From assembly GCA_027493775.1 (NCBI GenBank), contig JAOSKE010000004.1, forward strand, positions 62,001 to 126,000: a stretch of 64,000 nt of DNA, in the 5' to 3' direction. The notes under the pieces are model-generated. The model did not search any database. It was not told the origin of the DNA and saw nothing but the letters and a program-made list of their open reading frames with translations. Source of the DNA: Kiritimatiellia bacterium (GTDB lineage Bacteria; Verrucomicrobiota; Kiritimatiellia; CAIVKH01). Both the position numbers and the translations under genes were made by a program. This document shows, piece by piece, positions 10,501 through 22,256 of this stretch. Each line of letters opens with the position of its first letter. Position 1 is the stretch's first letter.

Positions 10501-10809
10501 ACCGTAGAAGCGAACCCAGTGAAAGATCCATTGGAAGAACCAGGTTACCAGCGTCCAGATCGGATAGCCCGGCGGGTGGGGAACGCCGAGGTAGTCGGAG
10601 CCGACTGCGAGTTCTCCCGAGTCCTCCAGTGTGACCGTCGGCGCGTTGGTGTAAAAATAAACGCCGAACGAAATGAGAAATGTGATCCAGAACGCCCACA
10701 AATCTGTTCGCCGGAAAAATGGCGCGGAACTGGAGCCGGTTGCATCGTCAAAGGACTGGCCAGCGTCGCGGGCAGCCTGTGTTATTTTATCATCAAGACT
10801 TTTGGCCAT
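7516..10809 (-). CDS. DUF2723 (GT117-type) membrane protein with C-terminal TPR region
   Basis: Large 1097-residue protein. After a soluble leader, the first helix leads to APTVTLEDSGELAVGSDYLG and HPPGYPIWTLVTWFF, the acidic motif of DUF2723 proteins, which are GT-C-fold membrane proteins (CAZy GT117 includes members linked to O-glycosylation in Bacteroidetes). About 12-14 helices fill residues 40-600. From about residue 850 a tetratricopeptide region follows (AFQQAIALYPLSPEANFRLA and similar units). It is transcribed alone, divergently from the DUF4139 gene across a 220-bp gap that must hold both promoters. A glycosyltransferase role is inferred from the family. Confidence 0.87.
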   Translation of the reverse strand: MAKSLDDKITQAARDAGQSFDDATGSSSAPFFRRTDLWAFWITFLISFGVYFYTNAPTVTLEDSGELAVGSDYLGVPHPPGYPIWTLVTWFFQWIFHWVRFYGQPDGNLTLVLRSLGDVFNGNGFQGHPNPAWSVGPCSGFFSALAAGLLAQLISRSGADILRGMGKATEYLTSRAENIITSVAGISGGLLFAFSPVLWSQATIVEVYGLNAFFMSLTMLLIYRWMCRPNEDKSLYLTGFVFGLGLTNHQALLFLAPGLLTAIAVRDKALFRDCIAGALWLITAVLFVLAYKMGAVTAAQSIQQKQMLIVVGLIFLAAPIGVFFIERKLMTEWKRVLILVLAAGLGLSFYAYLPFASEQNPPMNWGYPRTPEGFIHAISRGQYEKIDPAANFREALNKPLYFGKMMEDTIIDPVGYVSVVAQFTWGISLLALLALVAIPIFFFARRKREGEQEGSRAGPALGLWALGFLALFFIPLLCVALFTLALPIPAPLIVAICGIPACVLLIRMQDWFESDKLGMGMRWIITTFVTFHSLTVIFLIFQWPKLDVQTLFIGRVQYIQSHEIWALWIGYGIIFAIAQINKWAKGNAPVLFAFSALTLALPAAPILKNAYDDKFIQLVGGTEQNGHDFGWQFGAWELEGARAILSEIPEEDRPAFPNPTYPPPMTTNAIFFGGTDPGRFVPTYMIYSAHYRSDVYLITQNALADNTYMNVMRDLYGDSIWIPSQQDSNFAFQKYVEDVRSGRIQAGADVSFEGGRVSVQGVQGVMAINGILAQMIFEANKRKHDFYVEESYVIPWMYPYLTPHGLIMKINTERVPNITSEMAQNDREFWDWYTKRLLDNPKFLRDVVARKTFSKLRSAIAGLYAYRRMFNESEYAFQQAIALYPLSPEANFRLADIQMQQFRFTDARRVIEAFLKEDPDNDRVAEFLGQIKQLEQLDARRRELEPRLNQGADINVAMELANIYRSMNIMQLFENLTMNIIRQENIPPALILQIAQMYAEAQRADLLAVALERYVQKEPSNPAVWFDLAGIQAQMQRTNESLQSLRQAIQRGGDAMRDKARKDPRFNSVRETSEFKALIPAVQSRMDLPINLNLPGL

Positions 10810-11029
10810 AAGTAATTACGGGAGGGCTGCTGATTTGGATTTCTTCTGCGGTGAAAGGCGTGCAACGTAGGTTTTAATGCGCAAATCGTCAAGTTTGATA
10901 CGCCTCTCGACTGGTTCTGGTTTGGACAGCCGAGCACCCAGAATGTTGAGAAAAAACACATTGATCCGGGTGGCGATGTGCCTCGACCACCTGTCATGAT
11001 TTTGCCACACTTCGCTAAAAGGAGCAGCT

Positions 11030-12465
11030 ATGAAAAGGTCTTTTGCTTTGCTCGCGCTATTGCCAGGTCTGGCCTGGGCGGGCGGTCCGCAGGTGACCAT
11101 CTACAATGACGGTTTTGCCACGGTAAAAGAAAACCGGATATTGAACCTGGAAGCGGGAGTGCAAGAGGTGCGTTTGGACGATATGACGCGTCAACTTGAG
11201 CCGGATTCGGTGATGCTGCGCGAGCTGTCGGATCAGCCAGCGGGAATTCAAATTCTCGAACAGAGTTTCGTTAACGACCCACTGACCGAATCACTGATGT
11301 TGCATCAGATGGAAGGGAAGGTCGTCCGCTTTGATGAAGTCCGCAGTGATGGAAGTGTCCGCGAACACCATGCGAAAATAATCCGTAGCGGATTCATTCC
11401 GGGTGGTGGTTCGGAACAACCGATTGTTGAGGAAGAGGGAGAAGTTCGCTTTTCCTTGCCCGGTCGCCCGGTGTTTGAAGGGATTGACCCGAACGCTTTC
11501 CTAAAACCCGCTTTGGTCTGGCAGCTTTATTCCGAGCAGGTCGGCGAAAACCCAATTGAATTGTCCTATATCACCGAGGGGATGAGTTGGGAGGCAACGT
11601 ACAATTTGGTTGCGCCTGCGGAGGGGAGTGATGAGTTCGATTTTTCGGGTTGGATATCGCTCAGAAATGATACCGGGAAGACGTTTGAAGATGCGGACCT
11701 GAAGCTGATTGCCGGAGATGTTAAGAAGATGACTCGCCCCCTTCGGATGCCAAGAGAGTTTGAAGGCATGGGTGGCGTTCTGCCCGCTTCAAGCGCATTG
11801 CCTCAAGAGCGCACATTCGATGAATTTCACCTCTATACGCTTCCGCGCCCGGTACTTCTTCGTAACAATGAGCTGAAGCAGGTCGAGTTTGTTCGCGCGT
11901 CCGGTGTGAAGGGGAATCGCTATTACGTCTATAACCCGTCGGTTGGAGTGCCCTCGTCCAATAACCGAAACAGCCAGGGTGCAGACTACGGCATAACGAC
12001 GGATAAGCGGGTGGGGGGTGCGAGTTGAGATTTCGAATAGTGAAACCAACCAGCTCGGCGTACCCTTACCCAAGGGTCGCCTGCGGATGTATCGAACCGA
12101 CGATAGCGATGGCCGGCGCGAGTTCACGGGTGAAAACGAAATGGAACATCTCCCGAAAAACGAATTACTGAAGTTAGATATGGGGTACGCATTTGATCTG
12201 GTTGGTGAACGAGTGCAAAAAGATTTCTCCATTGATACGACGATCAAACAAATGAGCGAGTCGTTTGAGATCAAGCTGCGCAATCGCAAAGAGGCTCCCA
12301 TCGAAATTCGGGTAATCGAATCTCTTTATCGCACCATGAACTGGCGAATTGTGGCTAAAAATTTGCCATTCGAAAAAATTGATTCCCGGACCCATTGAGT
12401 TTCGCGTGCCGGTTCCTGCGGATGGCGAGACGGTCGTGACTTACACCGTTAAATACACGTGGTGA
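11030..12465 (+). CDS. DUF4139 domain exported protein, two frameshifts
   Basis: The signal peptide is MKRSFALLALLPGLAWA, followed by VTIYNDGFATVKENR, which is typical of the DUF4140/DUF4139 family of unknown function. The core motif SYITEGMSWEATYNLV is present. Two breaks occur: a G6 run near 12012-12017 should be one base shorter (then KRVGVRVEISNSETNQLG), and an A6 run near 12373-12378 (then LIPGPIEFRVPVPADGETVV). The real C-terminus TVKYTW ends at a TGA at 12463-12465, which is the canonical DUF4139 ending. Joined, it is about 478 residues. Probably periplasmic or surface exposed. Confidence 0.82.
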
Positions 12466-12541
12466 TTGCGACGACACGGGTCCATAAAAAATAATCGGAT
12501 TGCGTTGACTATGGACGTGTTGGAACGGATGTTCCACGGCT

Positions 12542-14110
12542 GTGTCTGGGTCTGGAAAATTTCAAACTGAAGAACAACGTCTTCGTTCGCGTCGCTGGGT
12601 ACTTGCGGCGCTGATGTGTACGATGATGCTCGCAGCGATGGATACGACCATCGTTTCGACGGCGATTCCACAAATTGTAGGCGATCTCGGCGGATTTCGC
12701 CTGTTTAGCTGGGTCTTCTCCATCTATCTCCTCGCGCAAACGGTGACGATCCCGGTGTACGGGAAGCTATCAGATTTATTTGGACGGAAGCCGATTCTTA
12801 TCAGCGGCACACTGATTTTTCTCGTCGGTTCCACGGCCTGCGCAGCGGCGTGGGATATGATGACGTTGATTATCTTTCGCGGCGTACAGGGGCTTGGCGC
12901 AGGCGCAATCATGGCGACCGTGGCGACGCTCGCGGGTGATTTGTATTCCGTCCGTGAACGCGCAGCGATTCAGGGGTGGTTATCGAGTGTTTGGGGCATC
13001 GCTGCGATTGCCGGGCCGTTGCTCGGCGGCGCGTTCGCGGAATATATTTCATGGCGCTGGATATTTTTAGTCAACGTGCCGATCGGCATCCTGGCCATCG
13101 TGCTCATCGCCATGTTTCTGTATGAGACCTTTGATCGCCGGTATTCGCGCGTGGACTATGCGGGATCGGTGTTGGTGTTACTTGCGATTGGCGCACTCAT
13201 TTTTGGCCTGTTGCAAGGGGGGCAGTCGTGGCCGTGGCTTTCCAAGCAAAGTCTAATCGTATTTGTCCTCACATTGGTCTTGATGGTGGCGGTGGTTTGG
13301 GTGGAGCGCCGCGCACCGGAACCGGTAATGCCCGGATGGCTGTGGCGACGCAAGGTCCTCGCTGGCTCGAATCTCGCGATGATTGGAATGGGGTTGGTGA
13401 TGATGGCGCCGAATGCGTATCTGCCGACGTTTTCACAATCCGTACAGGGTCTTGGCGCGATTGCGGCGGGAATGGTTCTTGCGAGCATGACCATCGGCTG
13501 GCCGACGTCTTCCGCGCTGTCGGGCAAGCTCTATATGCGGATCGGTTTTCGCGACAGTGCACTTGTCGGCGCGGCGCTGGTGTTCATTGCATCTTTCGGA
13601 TTTGTTCTGCTCCCTGCTCCACAGTCCGTGTGGGCCGTGGCGCTGGATCAGGTGATTCTCGGAGCAGGCTTCGGATTGCTTTCCACGCCCATACTGGTGG
13701 GTATTCAATCGGTTGTGGGGTGGGAGCAGCGCGGGGTTGTCACCGGCGCAAATATGTTTTCCCGCTACCTCGGCCAAAGTTTGGGCGCCGCAGTCTTCGG
13801 CGCAATTTTCAACGCCGCCGTTTCATCGCGGTTGGCGCATGCCCCCACAGAATTGCGCGCGCAACTGCCCGGCCATGTGGATGGCGTGATAGAGGTCCTG
13901 CAATCCGGCACAGCGTCGCAGACGGCGCAGAGCTATCTCCGCGACACCATCGGAATCGCAACACGCGACCTGTTTATTGGGATGGCCGTAATGGCTGTAT
14001 TAATTGTGGTCATTCTAACCATCGTCCCGCGCAAGTTCCCGGTGCTCGCGGAGAAGGAAATCGGCGCGAGGATGGAAGACTCTCCTGCGGTCTTTGAAGT
14101 CGGCGGGTGA
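12542..14110 (+). CDS. DHA2-family (EmrB/QacA) MFS drug efflux transporter
   Basis: Proton-driven efflux pump of 522 residues with about 14 helices. Family motifs: MDTTIVSTAIPQIVGDLGG in helix 1 (motif D1), GKLSDLFGRKP (motif A) and WGIAAIAGPLLGGAF (motif C). The GTG at 12542 starts about 30 residues before helix 1; no better start is seen. It lies 76 bp after the DUF4139 gene in the same direction. There is no adjacent membrane-fusion (EmrA-like) gene or TetR regulator, so the substrate is open. Confidence 0.93.
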   Translation: MSGSGKFQTEEQRLRSRRWVLAALMCTMMLAAMDTTIVSTAIPQIVGDLGGFRLFSWVFSIYLLAQTVTIPVYGKLSDLFGRKPILISGTLIFLVGSTACAAAWDMMTLIIFRGVQGLGAGAIMATVATLAGDLYSVRERAAIQGWLSSVWGIAAIAGPLLGGAFAEYISWRWIFLVNVPIGILAIVLIAMFLYETFDRRYSRVDYAGSVLVLLAIGALIFGLLQGGQSWPWLSKQSLIVFVLTLVLMVAVVWVERRAPEPVMPGWLWRRKVLAGSNLAMIGMGLVMMAPNAYLPTFSQSVQGLGAIAAGMVLASMTIGWPTSSALSGKLYMRIGFRDSALVGAALVFIASFGFVLLPAPQSVWAVALDQVILGAGFGLLSTPILVGIQSVVGWEQRGVVTGANMFSRYLGQSLGAAVFGAIFNAAVSSRLAHAPTELRAQLPGHVDGVIEVLQSGTASQTAQSYLRDTIGIATRDLFIGMAVMAVLIVVILTIVPRKFPVLAEKEIGARMEDSPAVFEVGG

Positions 14111-14169
14111 GGTATGAACCAAGCCCATCGCGTGAGCGGCTGTGCCCTTTTTTTCTGAGCGCCCGATAA

Positions 14170-15185
14170 TTATTGCGTGGAGGATGTTTTCGGGGCGAGC
14201 AGGTCGAGGGCGGTGGTGCGTAGTTCTGCGATGCGCTGACTGGTTTCTTCCAGCGTGGCGCGGGCTTGCTCCAAATCGGCCTTCAACTTTGGCAGTGTGT
14301 CGCTATGTGGCGTAGCTGTCGCGAGTGCGGCTTGCTCGTTGGCGGCGTTGAGTTGGGCTGAGAGCTGCACGGAGGTCGCGCGGCAGTCGGCAAGTTCTGA
14401 CTCAAGAGCTTCCTTGGCGCGGGCCAACTCTTCCATGTTTGCGTCTGTTGTGTCGTCGCCTTTTTTTCTTTGCGGCCTTGAGGTCTTTTTTTCAGACGGT
14501 CGCGCTCATCGCGGAGTTTGTCGTTCTCCTTTGCGTCCTTTTGTGCCTGTTTGAGTTGCGACTCAATGTCCCGATTTGTTTCGCGTTCCGCCGCGAGTTG
14601 CTCGGCAGCGGATTGATATTGCAGTTGTATTGCAACGAGCTGGTTGGAGAGTGTTGTCACTTGTTCCAGCAGGCTGCGGGCCTCCTCGCGAGCTGCGTTT
14701 AATTCCGGCGCTTCAAGCCGCGCTTTTGGGACCGCTTCCATATCCGCTTCAAGCGTTGTCTGCGTTTCCTGCGCCTTCTCGTTCTCGTTGCGCAGCATTT
14801 CGTTTTCGGCCTCAAGCTGTTCAATGCGCTGCTGCGCCTCGGCCAGCGCGATATCCGGCTTGGCTTCCTGCCGCGCAGCGTCGGTCGGGAGGTCGCCTTC
14901 CGTACGACCCTTTAGCGCTTCGATCTGAGAGCGGCAATAGGAGACGCGGTATTCGACAATTTCGGGATGCCAGTTCGGTTCTTTGCGGGCGATCGCATCG
15001 TACAAATCCAGTGCCTGGCGATAAAGCCGCTGTGCCTCCGCAATCGCGCCGTTGTCTCGGGCGAGATCCGCTTGAATGACAGCCTTGTAGGCATCGGCTT
15101 GATCGGCAGTTAGGTTTTGTTGCGCGTGAGCGGGCGAAAGGGCGAATCCGGCTAGGAGCGTCAGGATGGTCAGAAATCTCTTCAC
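14170..15185 (-). CDS. Exported coiled-coil protein, homopolymer frameshift
   Basis: The signal peptide MKRFLTILTLLAGFALSPAHA precedes a TPR-like stretch (AQRLYRQALDLYDAIARKEP, about residues 50-75). A long coiled coil follows, rich in Glu, Gln, Ala and Arg (residues about 110-330). The frame breaks between two A7 runs (T7 at 14461-14467 and 14494-14501 on the plus strand). If each is read as A6, the sequence runs LKKDLKAAKKKGDDTTDANM and joins the in-frame tail EELARAKEALESELADC to the stop at 14170. About 338 residues. Function unknown; a periplasmic scaffold or cell-envelope role is only a guess. Confidence 0.72.
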
Positions 15186-15213
15186 GTGGATCGAACCGCA
15201 ACCGGTGACAAAG

Positions 15214-15288
15214 TGGAGCGGGAGATGGGATTTGAACCCACGACATTCACCTTGGCAAGGTGACGCTCTACCACTGAGCTACTCCCGC
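15214..15288 (-). tRNA. tRNA-Gly (anticodon GCC)
   Basis: On the minus strand the acceptor arm GCGGGAG (15288-15282) pairs with CTCCCGC (15224-15218). The D arm is AGCTCAGTGGTAGAGC, the anticodon stem-loop CACCTTGCCAAGGTG with anticodon GCC, and the T loop GGGTTCAAATCCC. The discriminator is U and the CCA is genome-encoded (plus-strand TGG at 15214-15216). All four arms pair well. Confidence 0.97.
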
Positions 15289-15380
15289 GGAAAGAACTAA
15301 ACCTATAACGATATTCCAACCGCATCAAGTGATTTTTCTGCCGGATCGAATCAACGTTTTCGCGCGAGCCGCGCCTCGCT

Positions 15381-16343
15381 TTACTCGATCTCGGCGGATT
15401 CCGTTTCCTGCGACGCCTGGCGTTCTTTTGCAGGCTTCTTTCCCGCCATCGCGGGACGTTCGTCCTCGATGTGGGTGTTGTTCGCCGGTTTCACCTCGAT
15501 AGCAGGGACGTTCTCCATCGCGCGATTCAAAATTGTGGCGAGTCGGATGCCGCCTTTCATCAGTTGCAAATCCACGACTTTTTGCGAGGACTTGATGTAG
15601 TCTTTGCTGATTTCCAGCGGGGGTCCGTCTTTTTCGGGGAGGATGGAATAGACGCTTTCCATCGAGATATGAAAGCTCTCGTTTGCCCAATCTTCCGGTG
15701 TCCCTCGTGCCCAGAACCGTGCGCGACGATTTGAAATTCTATCGTTCAACTTGTCTGCATATTCCAGTGCGCCAAGCGGACTCATTGAGTCGTTGAGCAG
15801 GCGGGAGTCCCAGACTCCGTGCAGCGAGGTTGGCTTCGGTAGTCCGGGATAGATAACGGGGCGCAGGTTTCCCCCGTAGTCCTCGTCATAATCGGAGCAG
15901 TGCAACGGCTGATGCAGGTCGCCTGCAAAGTGGACGAGAAAACGCAGGGCGATGTTCCGATCTTCGATTGATTTTGTCGGATCGGCGATCAGCTTCTCCA
16001 TCACCGAGATTTGATGGACGATGCACTGGCCGTCCACACAATCGCGCTCGGCGTCATAGCCGGTTGAACCGTGCGGGATATCCACGAAGTGCCACGGGCC
16101 GGTTTCCGGCATATCGCGGCGGACATAGTCCGGCCAGTTGCAGATCATGTTGTCGGAAATCTGGTTGCTGCTGTAGAGCAGCGCGGCCAGGGCCTGGTGG
16201 GTGTGGTCGGTAAGCCGCAGCTCCGCGATGTGCGCGACAATGCGATGACCCGCGCCGCCCCACGCATTCGCGCGCTGCGCGTTGGTGACAAACAATGTAA
16301 AAGCTGCAACAGCGAGCAGGAGCGTCTGACTTTTCTTTATCAT
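15381..16343 (-). CDS. S1/P1-family nuclease, exported
   Basis: Secreted or periplasmic trinuclear-zinc nuclease acting on single-stranded nucleic acids or 3'-nucleotides. The signal peptide ends ...QRANA, leaving W28 as the mature N-terminus, and its backbone and H33 (WGGAGH) are zinc ligands as in P1 nuclease. Other ligand blocks: NWPDYVR, PWHFVDIP, FLVHFAGDLHQPLHC, GGN and LHGVWD. The 320-residue length is normal for the family, though the last 40 residues are a low-complexity Lys/Glu/Ala tail. It is transcribed alone, between the tRNA and pheA. Confidence 0.93.
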   Translation of the reverse strand: MIKKSQTLLLAVAAFTLFVTNAQRANAWGGAGHRIVAHIAELRLTDHTHQALAALLYSSNQISDNMICNWPDYVRRDMPETGPWHFVDIPHGSTGYDAERDCVDGQCIVHQISVMEKLIADPTKSIEDRNIALRFLVHFAGDLHQPLHCSDYDEDYGGNLRPVIYPGLPKPTSLHGVWDSRLLNDSMSPLGALEYADKLNDRISNRRARFWARGTPEDWANESFHISMESVYSILPEKDGPPLEISKDYIKSSQKVVDLQLMKGGIRLATILNRAMENVPAIEVKPANNTHIEDERPAMAGKKPAKERQASQETESAEIE

Positions 16344-16389
16344 TTTATGGGCGTCCTTATTTTGTTTTCATCCGGCAGGTGTTGATCCG

Positions 16390-17215
16390 TCATGATACAT
16401 ACATTTTACGCGCGGGATAGATTCCCAATTGCGCCAGATGCGATGCCGCACGTTTTGCGTTACATAGCGCCGCGCGGATTGCCGGATTTGCGGGTGTGCC
16501 GTCCAGGTCCACCACGAAGAGATACGACTTCGGTTGTCCGATAATAGGACGCGAGAGCAGGCGTGTCAGATCCACGTTGCTTTCCTTGAAGGTCGCTAGA
16601 AAATCGAAAAGCGAGCCGGGCCGGTTTTCCAGCATGACGAGCAAACTGGTTTTTGTGCTGCGCGGCGCGGGGTTGGCCTTGGGGCCGATTACCAAGAACT
16701 CGGTGATGTTCGGCGCACTTGTCTCAATCGGAAATTGTAGGACATCCAACCCATACCGGTGCGCGGCATCGCGGGTGCCGAGCGCGGCGAAGGCCGGATT
16801 CTCCGCCGCCTGCGCTGCGGCTTTGGCCGTGCTCGCGGTCTTATGCTTTTTCACGCCGGGCAAATTTTTGCGAATCCACGCCTGGCAGTGGTGGAGCGGA
16901 GCGAAGTGGGAATACAGCTCGCGGATTTGTGCGCCGCGATGCCCGAGCAGCGCGAGCTTCACGTTGAGCGAGAGTCCTTCGCGGATCACAAGGCGGCCCG
17001 CATTTTCAACAAGGCCGTCAATGGTTTCATAGATCGTGCCGCCGGATGAGTTTTCAACCGGCACAATGCCGAGCCGCTCGCGCCCGCCTTTCACATATTC
17101 CGAACACGTCGTGGATTTCCGGGCAGGCGACAAGCTTTGCGCTCGCACCGAACCGTTTCTTCGCAACGAGGTGCGAGAATGTCCCTTCCGGACCTAGATA
17201 AGCGATGGATTGCAT
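16390..17215 (-). CDS. pheA: Prephenate dehydratase (divergent), one frameshift
   Basis: Predicted to convert prephenate to phenylpyruvate in phenylalanine synthesis. From the ATG at 17215 the protein begins MQSIAYLGPEGTFSH. An extra G near 17098 breaks the frame between EIHDVF and EYVKGGRERLGIVPVENSS. Joined it is about 275 residues: a dehydratase domain, then an ACT regulatory domain (SLLVMLENRPGSLFDFLATF). It has no chorismate mutase domain. The usual TRF motif is TEF here (NITEFLVI), and the SHPQAL motif is SHFAPL. The catalytic Thr remains, but activity is uncertain. A distinct but related function is possible. Confidence 0.8.
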
Positions 17216-17290
17216 AAAATGTGAATAATGGGGGCAATAGTGCGCACGAGCAAGCGCTGGGCGATTTTTCTTTCGCCGCACGTGTTGCGA

Positions 17291-17626
17291 CTAATTTCCA
17301 TCCTGAGCTGGAACCGCCGCCTCCCGACGGATGCCGAGACCCCGCAACAAGAAGCGGCCCATCTTCTTTTCCTTCTCCCAGAAAAAACGAAATTGGCCCA
17401 AAAGCGTTCCATACACAAGGAGAGACACCTGGTAGGTCGGGAAGACCACACAGAGCCACGCGACAAACTTCAGCCAGAACGGGGTTTGGTCATTGAACTG
17501 CAAAAGGTGAAACACCCATCTGCGCGCGGGTAGAATGGACATCCCGGCCAGCGAGAAGACGAGAAATACGACAGCCGTCTGTCCGGTGGAGTCCAATCCC
17601 CACTTCTGTTGAAGTCTCTGAAGCAT
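17291..17626 (-). CDS. Small two- or three-helix membrane protein, DUF6787-like
   Basis: From the ATG at 17626 it starts MLQRLQQKWGLDSTGQTAVV, a soluble leader followed by hydrophobic segments at about 16-36 and 53-75, then a basic tail FWEKEKKMGRFLLR. This layout matches the DUF6787 family, of unknown function. An in-frame upstream ATG at 17668 would overlap the neighbouring gene, so I prefer 17626. It lies 7 bp after the preceding membrane-protein gene and probably rides on the tail of the ATP synthase transcript. Confidence 0.68.
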   Translation of the reverse strand: MLQRLQQKWGLDSTGQTAVVFLVFSLAGMSILPARRWVFHLLQFNDQTPFWLKFVAWLCVVFPTYQVSLLVYGTLLGQFRFFWEKEKKMGRFLLRGLGIRREAAVPAQDGN

Positions 17627-17633
17627 CTGAAAA

Positions 17634-18011
17634 TCAGAGGGAGAGCGTAAACGCTGAAAAAGAAGCAATCAATAGCAACAGTATGCACCACCAGCGGATG
17701 ACGTCGCCACGCGCCGGGTTCTTCCGCGCAGCCGCCAACAGGCCGCCGACGATGATGAGGATGATGAATTTCATCGCGATAATGCCGTTGAAGTGTCCCC
17801 GCATTTCATAGCCGCGTGCGCGGAGATAGAGCCAGATTCCACTGGCGAGCCCGATGGTGATCAGGATGTTCCAGAAGCGCGTCGAGCCGCGAAGATCCGC
17901 CGCATCCATGCGGGTGGGTGTGGAAAGACCGAATTGGTACACGAGAAGGCCGCCCAACAGCCCGATCATGCTGAGAATGTGGACCCAGCGCAGAATAATG
18001 TAGGAATCCAT
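17634..18011 (-). CDS. Small integral membrane protein, four helices
   Basis: A 125-residue protein with four predicted helices (about residues 6-26, 45-63, 75-95 and 104-124). It begins MDSYIILRWVHILSMIGLLG; the conserved-looking RWVHI in helix 1 recalls CopD/DUF2269-type membrane proteins, but I cannot assign a family firmly. It follows atpC by 21 bp on the same strand and precedes the DUF6787-like gene by 7 bp, so both are likely transcribed with the ATP synthase. Confidence 0.7.
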   Translation of the reverse strand: MDSYIILRWVHILSMIGLLGGLLVYQFGLSTPTRMDAADLRGSTRFWNILITIGLASGIWLYLRARGYEMRGHFNGIIAMKFIILIIVGGLLAAARKNPARGDVIRWWCILLLLIASFSAFTLSL

Positions 18012-18032
18012 CTTCGTCCCTCCGCGTTTATG

Positions 18033-18346
18033 CTATTTGGCGGTTGGCGTGGGCGCGGCTGCTTTCATCAATTCCTTCGCCTCATCGGCGCTTCCAACAG
18101 GACGCACTTCATCCACGAGCAGGAGTGTTTCGTCCCGCGCCACTTCCAACACACCGCTGCCAGTATAGAAAAACCGGGTCTCGCCGTCGAGTTTTACTGT
18201 CGTCACTCCCGGCTCCACTGCGGCAATCATCGGCGCGTGGCGCGCGAGAATGCCGAGGCCGCCCGAGAGTCCGGGGGCGGAGACGTATTCCGCCTCGCCT
18301 TCGTAGGCCTTGCCGCCGGGGCTTAAGATGGAAAACTGGAACTTCA

Positions 18347-18347
<1 letters not shown>
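18033..18347 (-). CDS. atpC: ATP synthase epsilon subunit, short form
   Basis: The 104-residue protein is the F1 central-stalk epsilon subunit: MKFQFSILSPGGKAYEGEA, then GGLGILARHAPMIAAVEPG and the YTGSGVLEV strand of the beta-sandwich. The family usually has 130-140 residues; this copy stops after the N-terminal domain and a short helix (SADEAKELMKAA), so the inhibitory two-helix C-terminal domain is missing. Its start overlaps the atpD stop by 1 base (TAATG). It is the last atp gene of the operon. Confidence 0.93.
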
Positions 18348-20709
<2,362 letters not shown>

Positions 20710-20730
20710 AATTACAGTTGGTGCAAGACG

Positions 20731-22248
20731 TTAGCTCTTTGCGTATGAGCGCTTGAAGTCGGTCAACGCGTCGGTCAGCGCTTTCTTCACTTCATCTGTC
20801 ATCGCTTTCTTTTCGTTGAACAGACGCACGAACTCCGCATACGCCCCGTCCAGCGCCTGGTGCAGCTTGCGTTCGAAATCCTTCACCTTTTCAACCGGGA
20901 TATCAGTGAGGAAGTCATTGGTGCCGGCGAAAATAATCGCGACCTGCTTGGCGACAGGAAGCGGCTCGTTCACGCCCTGCTTCATAATTTCCATCAGGCG
21001 CTGCCCGCGATCAAGCTGCTTGCGCGTAGCCGGGTCGAGGTCGGAGGCAAAGAGCGAGAACGCGGCCAGTTCGCGGTATTGCGCCAGCTCCAGGCGCAAT
21101 GAGCCGGCGACCTGTTTCATGCCCTTCACCTGCGCGTCGCCACCGACGCGCGAGACGGAGAGACCGGCGTTCATCGCGGGACGCTGCCCGGCGTTGAAGA
21201 GATCGGACTCCAAAAATATCTGACCGTCGGTAATCGAGATCACGTTGGTCGGAATATAAGCGGATACGTCGTTTGCCTGAGTTTCAATAATCGGCAGCGC
21301 GGTCAGAGAGCCGCCGCCTTTTTCGTCACTCATCTTTGCCGCGCGTTCGAGCAGGCGGCTGTGGAGATAAAAAATGTCGCCGGGATAGGCTTCGCGTCCT
21401 GGAGGACGACGCAAGAGAAGTGAGAGTTGACGATAGGCCTGTGCCTGCTTGGTCAGGTCGTCGTAGATAATCAGCGCGTGTTTGCCATTGTCGCGTAGAT
21501 ATTCCGCCATGGCGCAGCCGGAGTAGGGGGCAAGAAACTGCATCGGTGCGGAATCCGACGCGGTTGCTGCGATGATCGTCGTGTATTCCATCGCGCCGTA
21601 CTGTTTCAGTTTTTCCGCCACCTGCACGACCGTGGAACGCTTCTGGCCGATGGCGACGTAGAAGCAGTGCACGTTCTCGCCGCGCTGATTGATGATGGTG
21701 TCAATTGCGATGCTGGTCTTTCCCGTTTTGCGGTCGCCAATGATTAGCTCCCGCTGGCCGCGTCCGATCGGAGTCAGTGCGTCAATGACCTTTAGCCCGG
21801 TCTGCATCGGCTCTTTCACGTCCTGGCGCTCAATGATGCCCGGCGCTTTCAATTCAATCGGACGCATTTCCGCTGCAATGATCGGCGGCCCGCCGTCAAT
21901 GGGACTGCCGAGCGCATCTACTACACGACCCGCAAGGGCCTCGCCGACGGGGACGGATGCGATGTTGCCCGTGCGCTTAACTTCGTCACCTTCTTTTACG
22001 GATTCGACATCGCCAAAAATACAAACACCGACGTTGTCGGTTTCGAGGTTGAGTGTCATCCCGCGAACACCGCTCGAAAATTCGACCAGTTCGTTCGCCA
22101 TCACATTGGTCAGTCCGTGGATACGCGCGATGCCGTCGCCGACGCTGATGACCGTGCCGGTTTCGTAGGTGTCGGCTTTGATCTCAAATTCAGCGAGCTG
22201 CTTTTTTAGGATTGCGGTTACTTCTTCGGGTTTAATCTGTAGCGTCAT
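20731..22248 (-). CDS. atpA: ATP synthase alpha subunit
   Basis: Regulatory nucleotide-binding F1 subunit, 505 residues, which is standard. Walker A is GDRKTGKTS, followed by [18 protein letters not shown]. The catalytic-site Arg sits in [26 protein letters not shown]-type context (here [15 protein letters not shown], then [15 protein letters not shown]). The start lies 8 bp after atpH. Confidence 0.98.
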   Translation of the reverse strand: MTLQIKPEEVTAILKKQLAEFEIKADTYETGTVISVGDGIARIHGLTNVMANELVEFSSGVRGMTLNLETDNVGVCIFGDVESVKEGDEVKRTGNIASVPVGEALAGRVVDALGSPIDGGPPIIAAEMRPIELKAPGIIERQDVKEPMQTGLKVIDALTPIGRGQRELIIGDRKTGKTSIAIDTIINQRGENVHCFYVAIGQKRSTVVQVAEKLKQYGAMEYTTIIAATASDSAPMQFLAPYSGCAMAEYLRDNGKHALIIYDDLTKQAQAYRQLSLLLRRPPGREAYPGDIFYLHSRLLERAAKMSDEKGGGSLTALPIIETQANDVSAYIPTNVISITDGQIFLESDLFNAGQRPAMNAGLSVSRVGGDAQVKGMKQVAGSLRLELAQYRELAAFSLFASDLDPATRKQLDRGQRLMEIMKQGVNEPLPVAKQVAIIFAGTNDFLTDIPVEKVKDFERKLHQALDGAYAEFVRLFNEKKAMTDEVKKALTDALTDFKRSYAKS

Positions 22249-22256
22249 AGTTCCCT

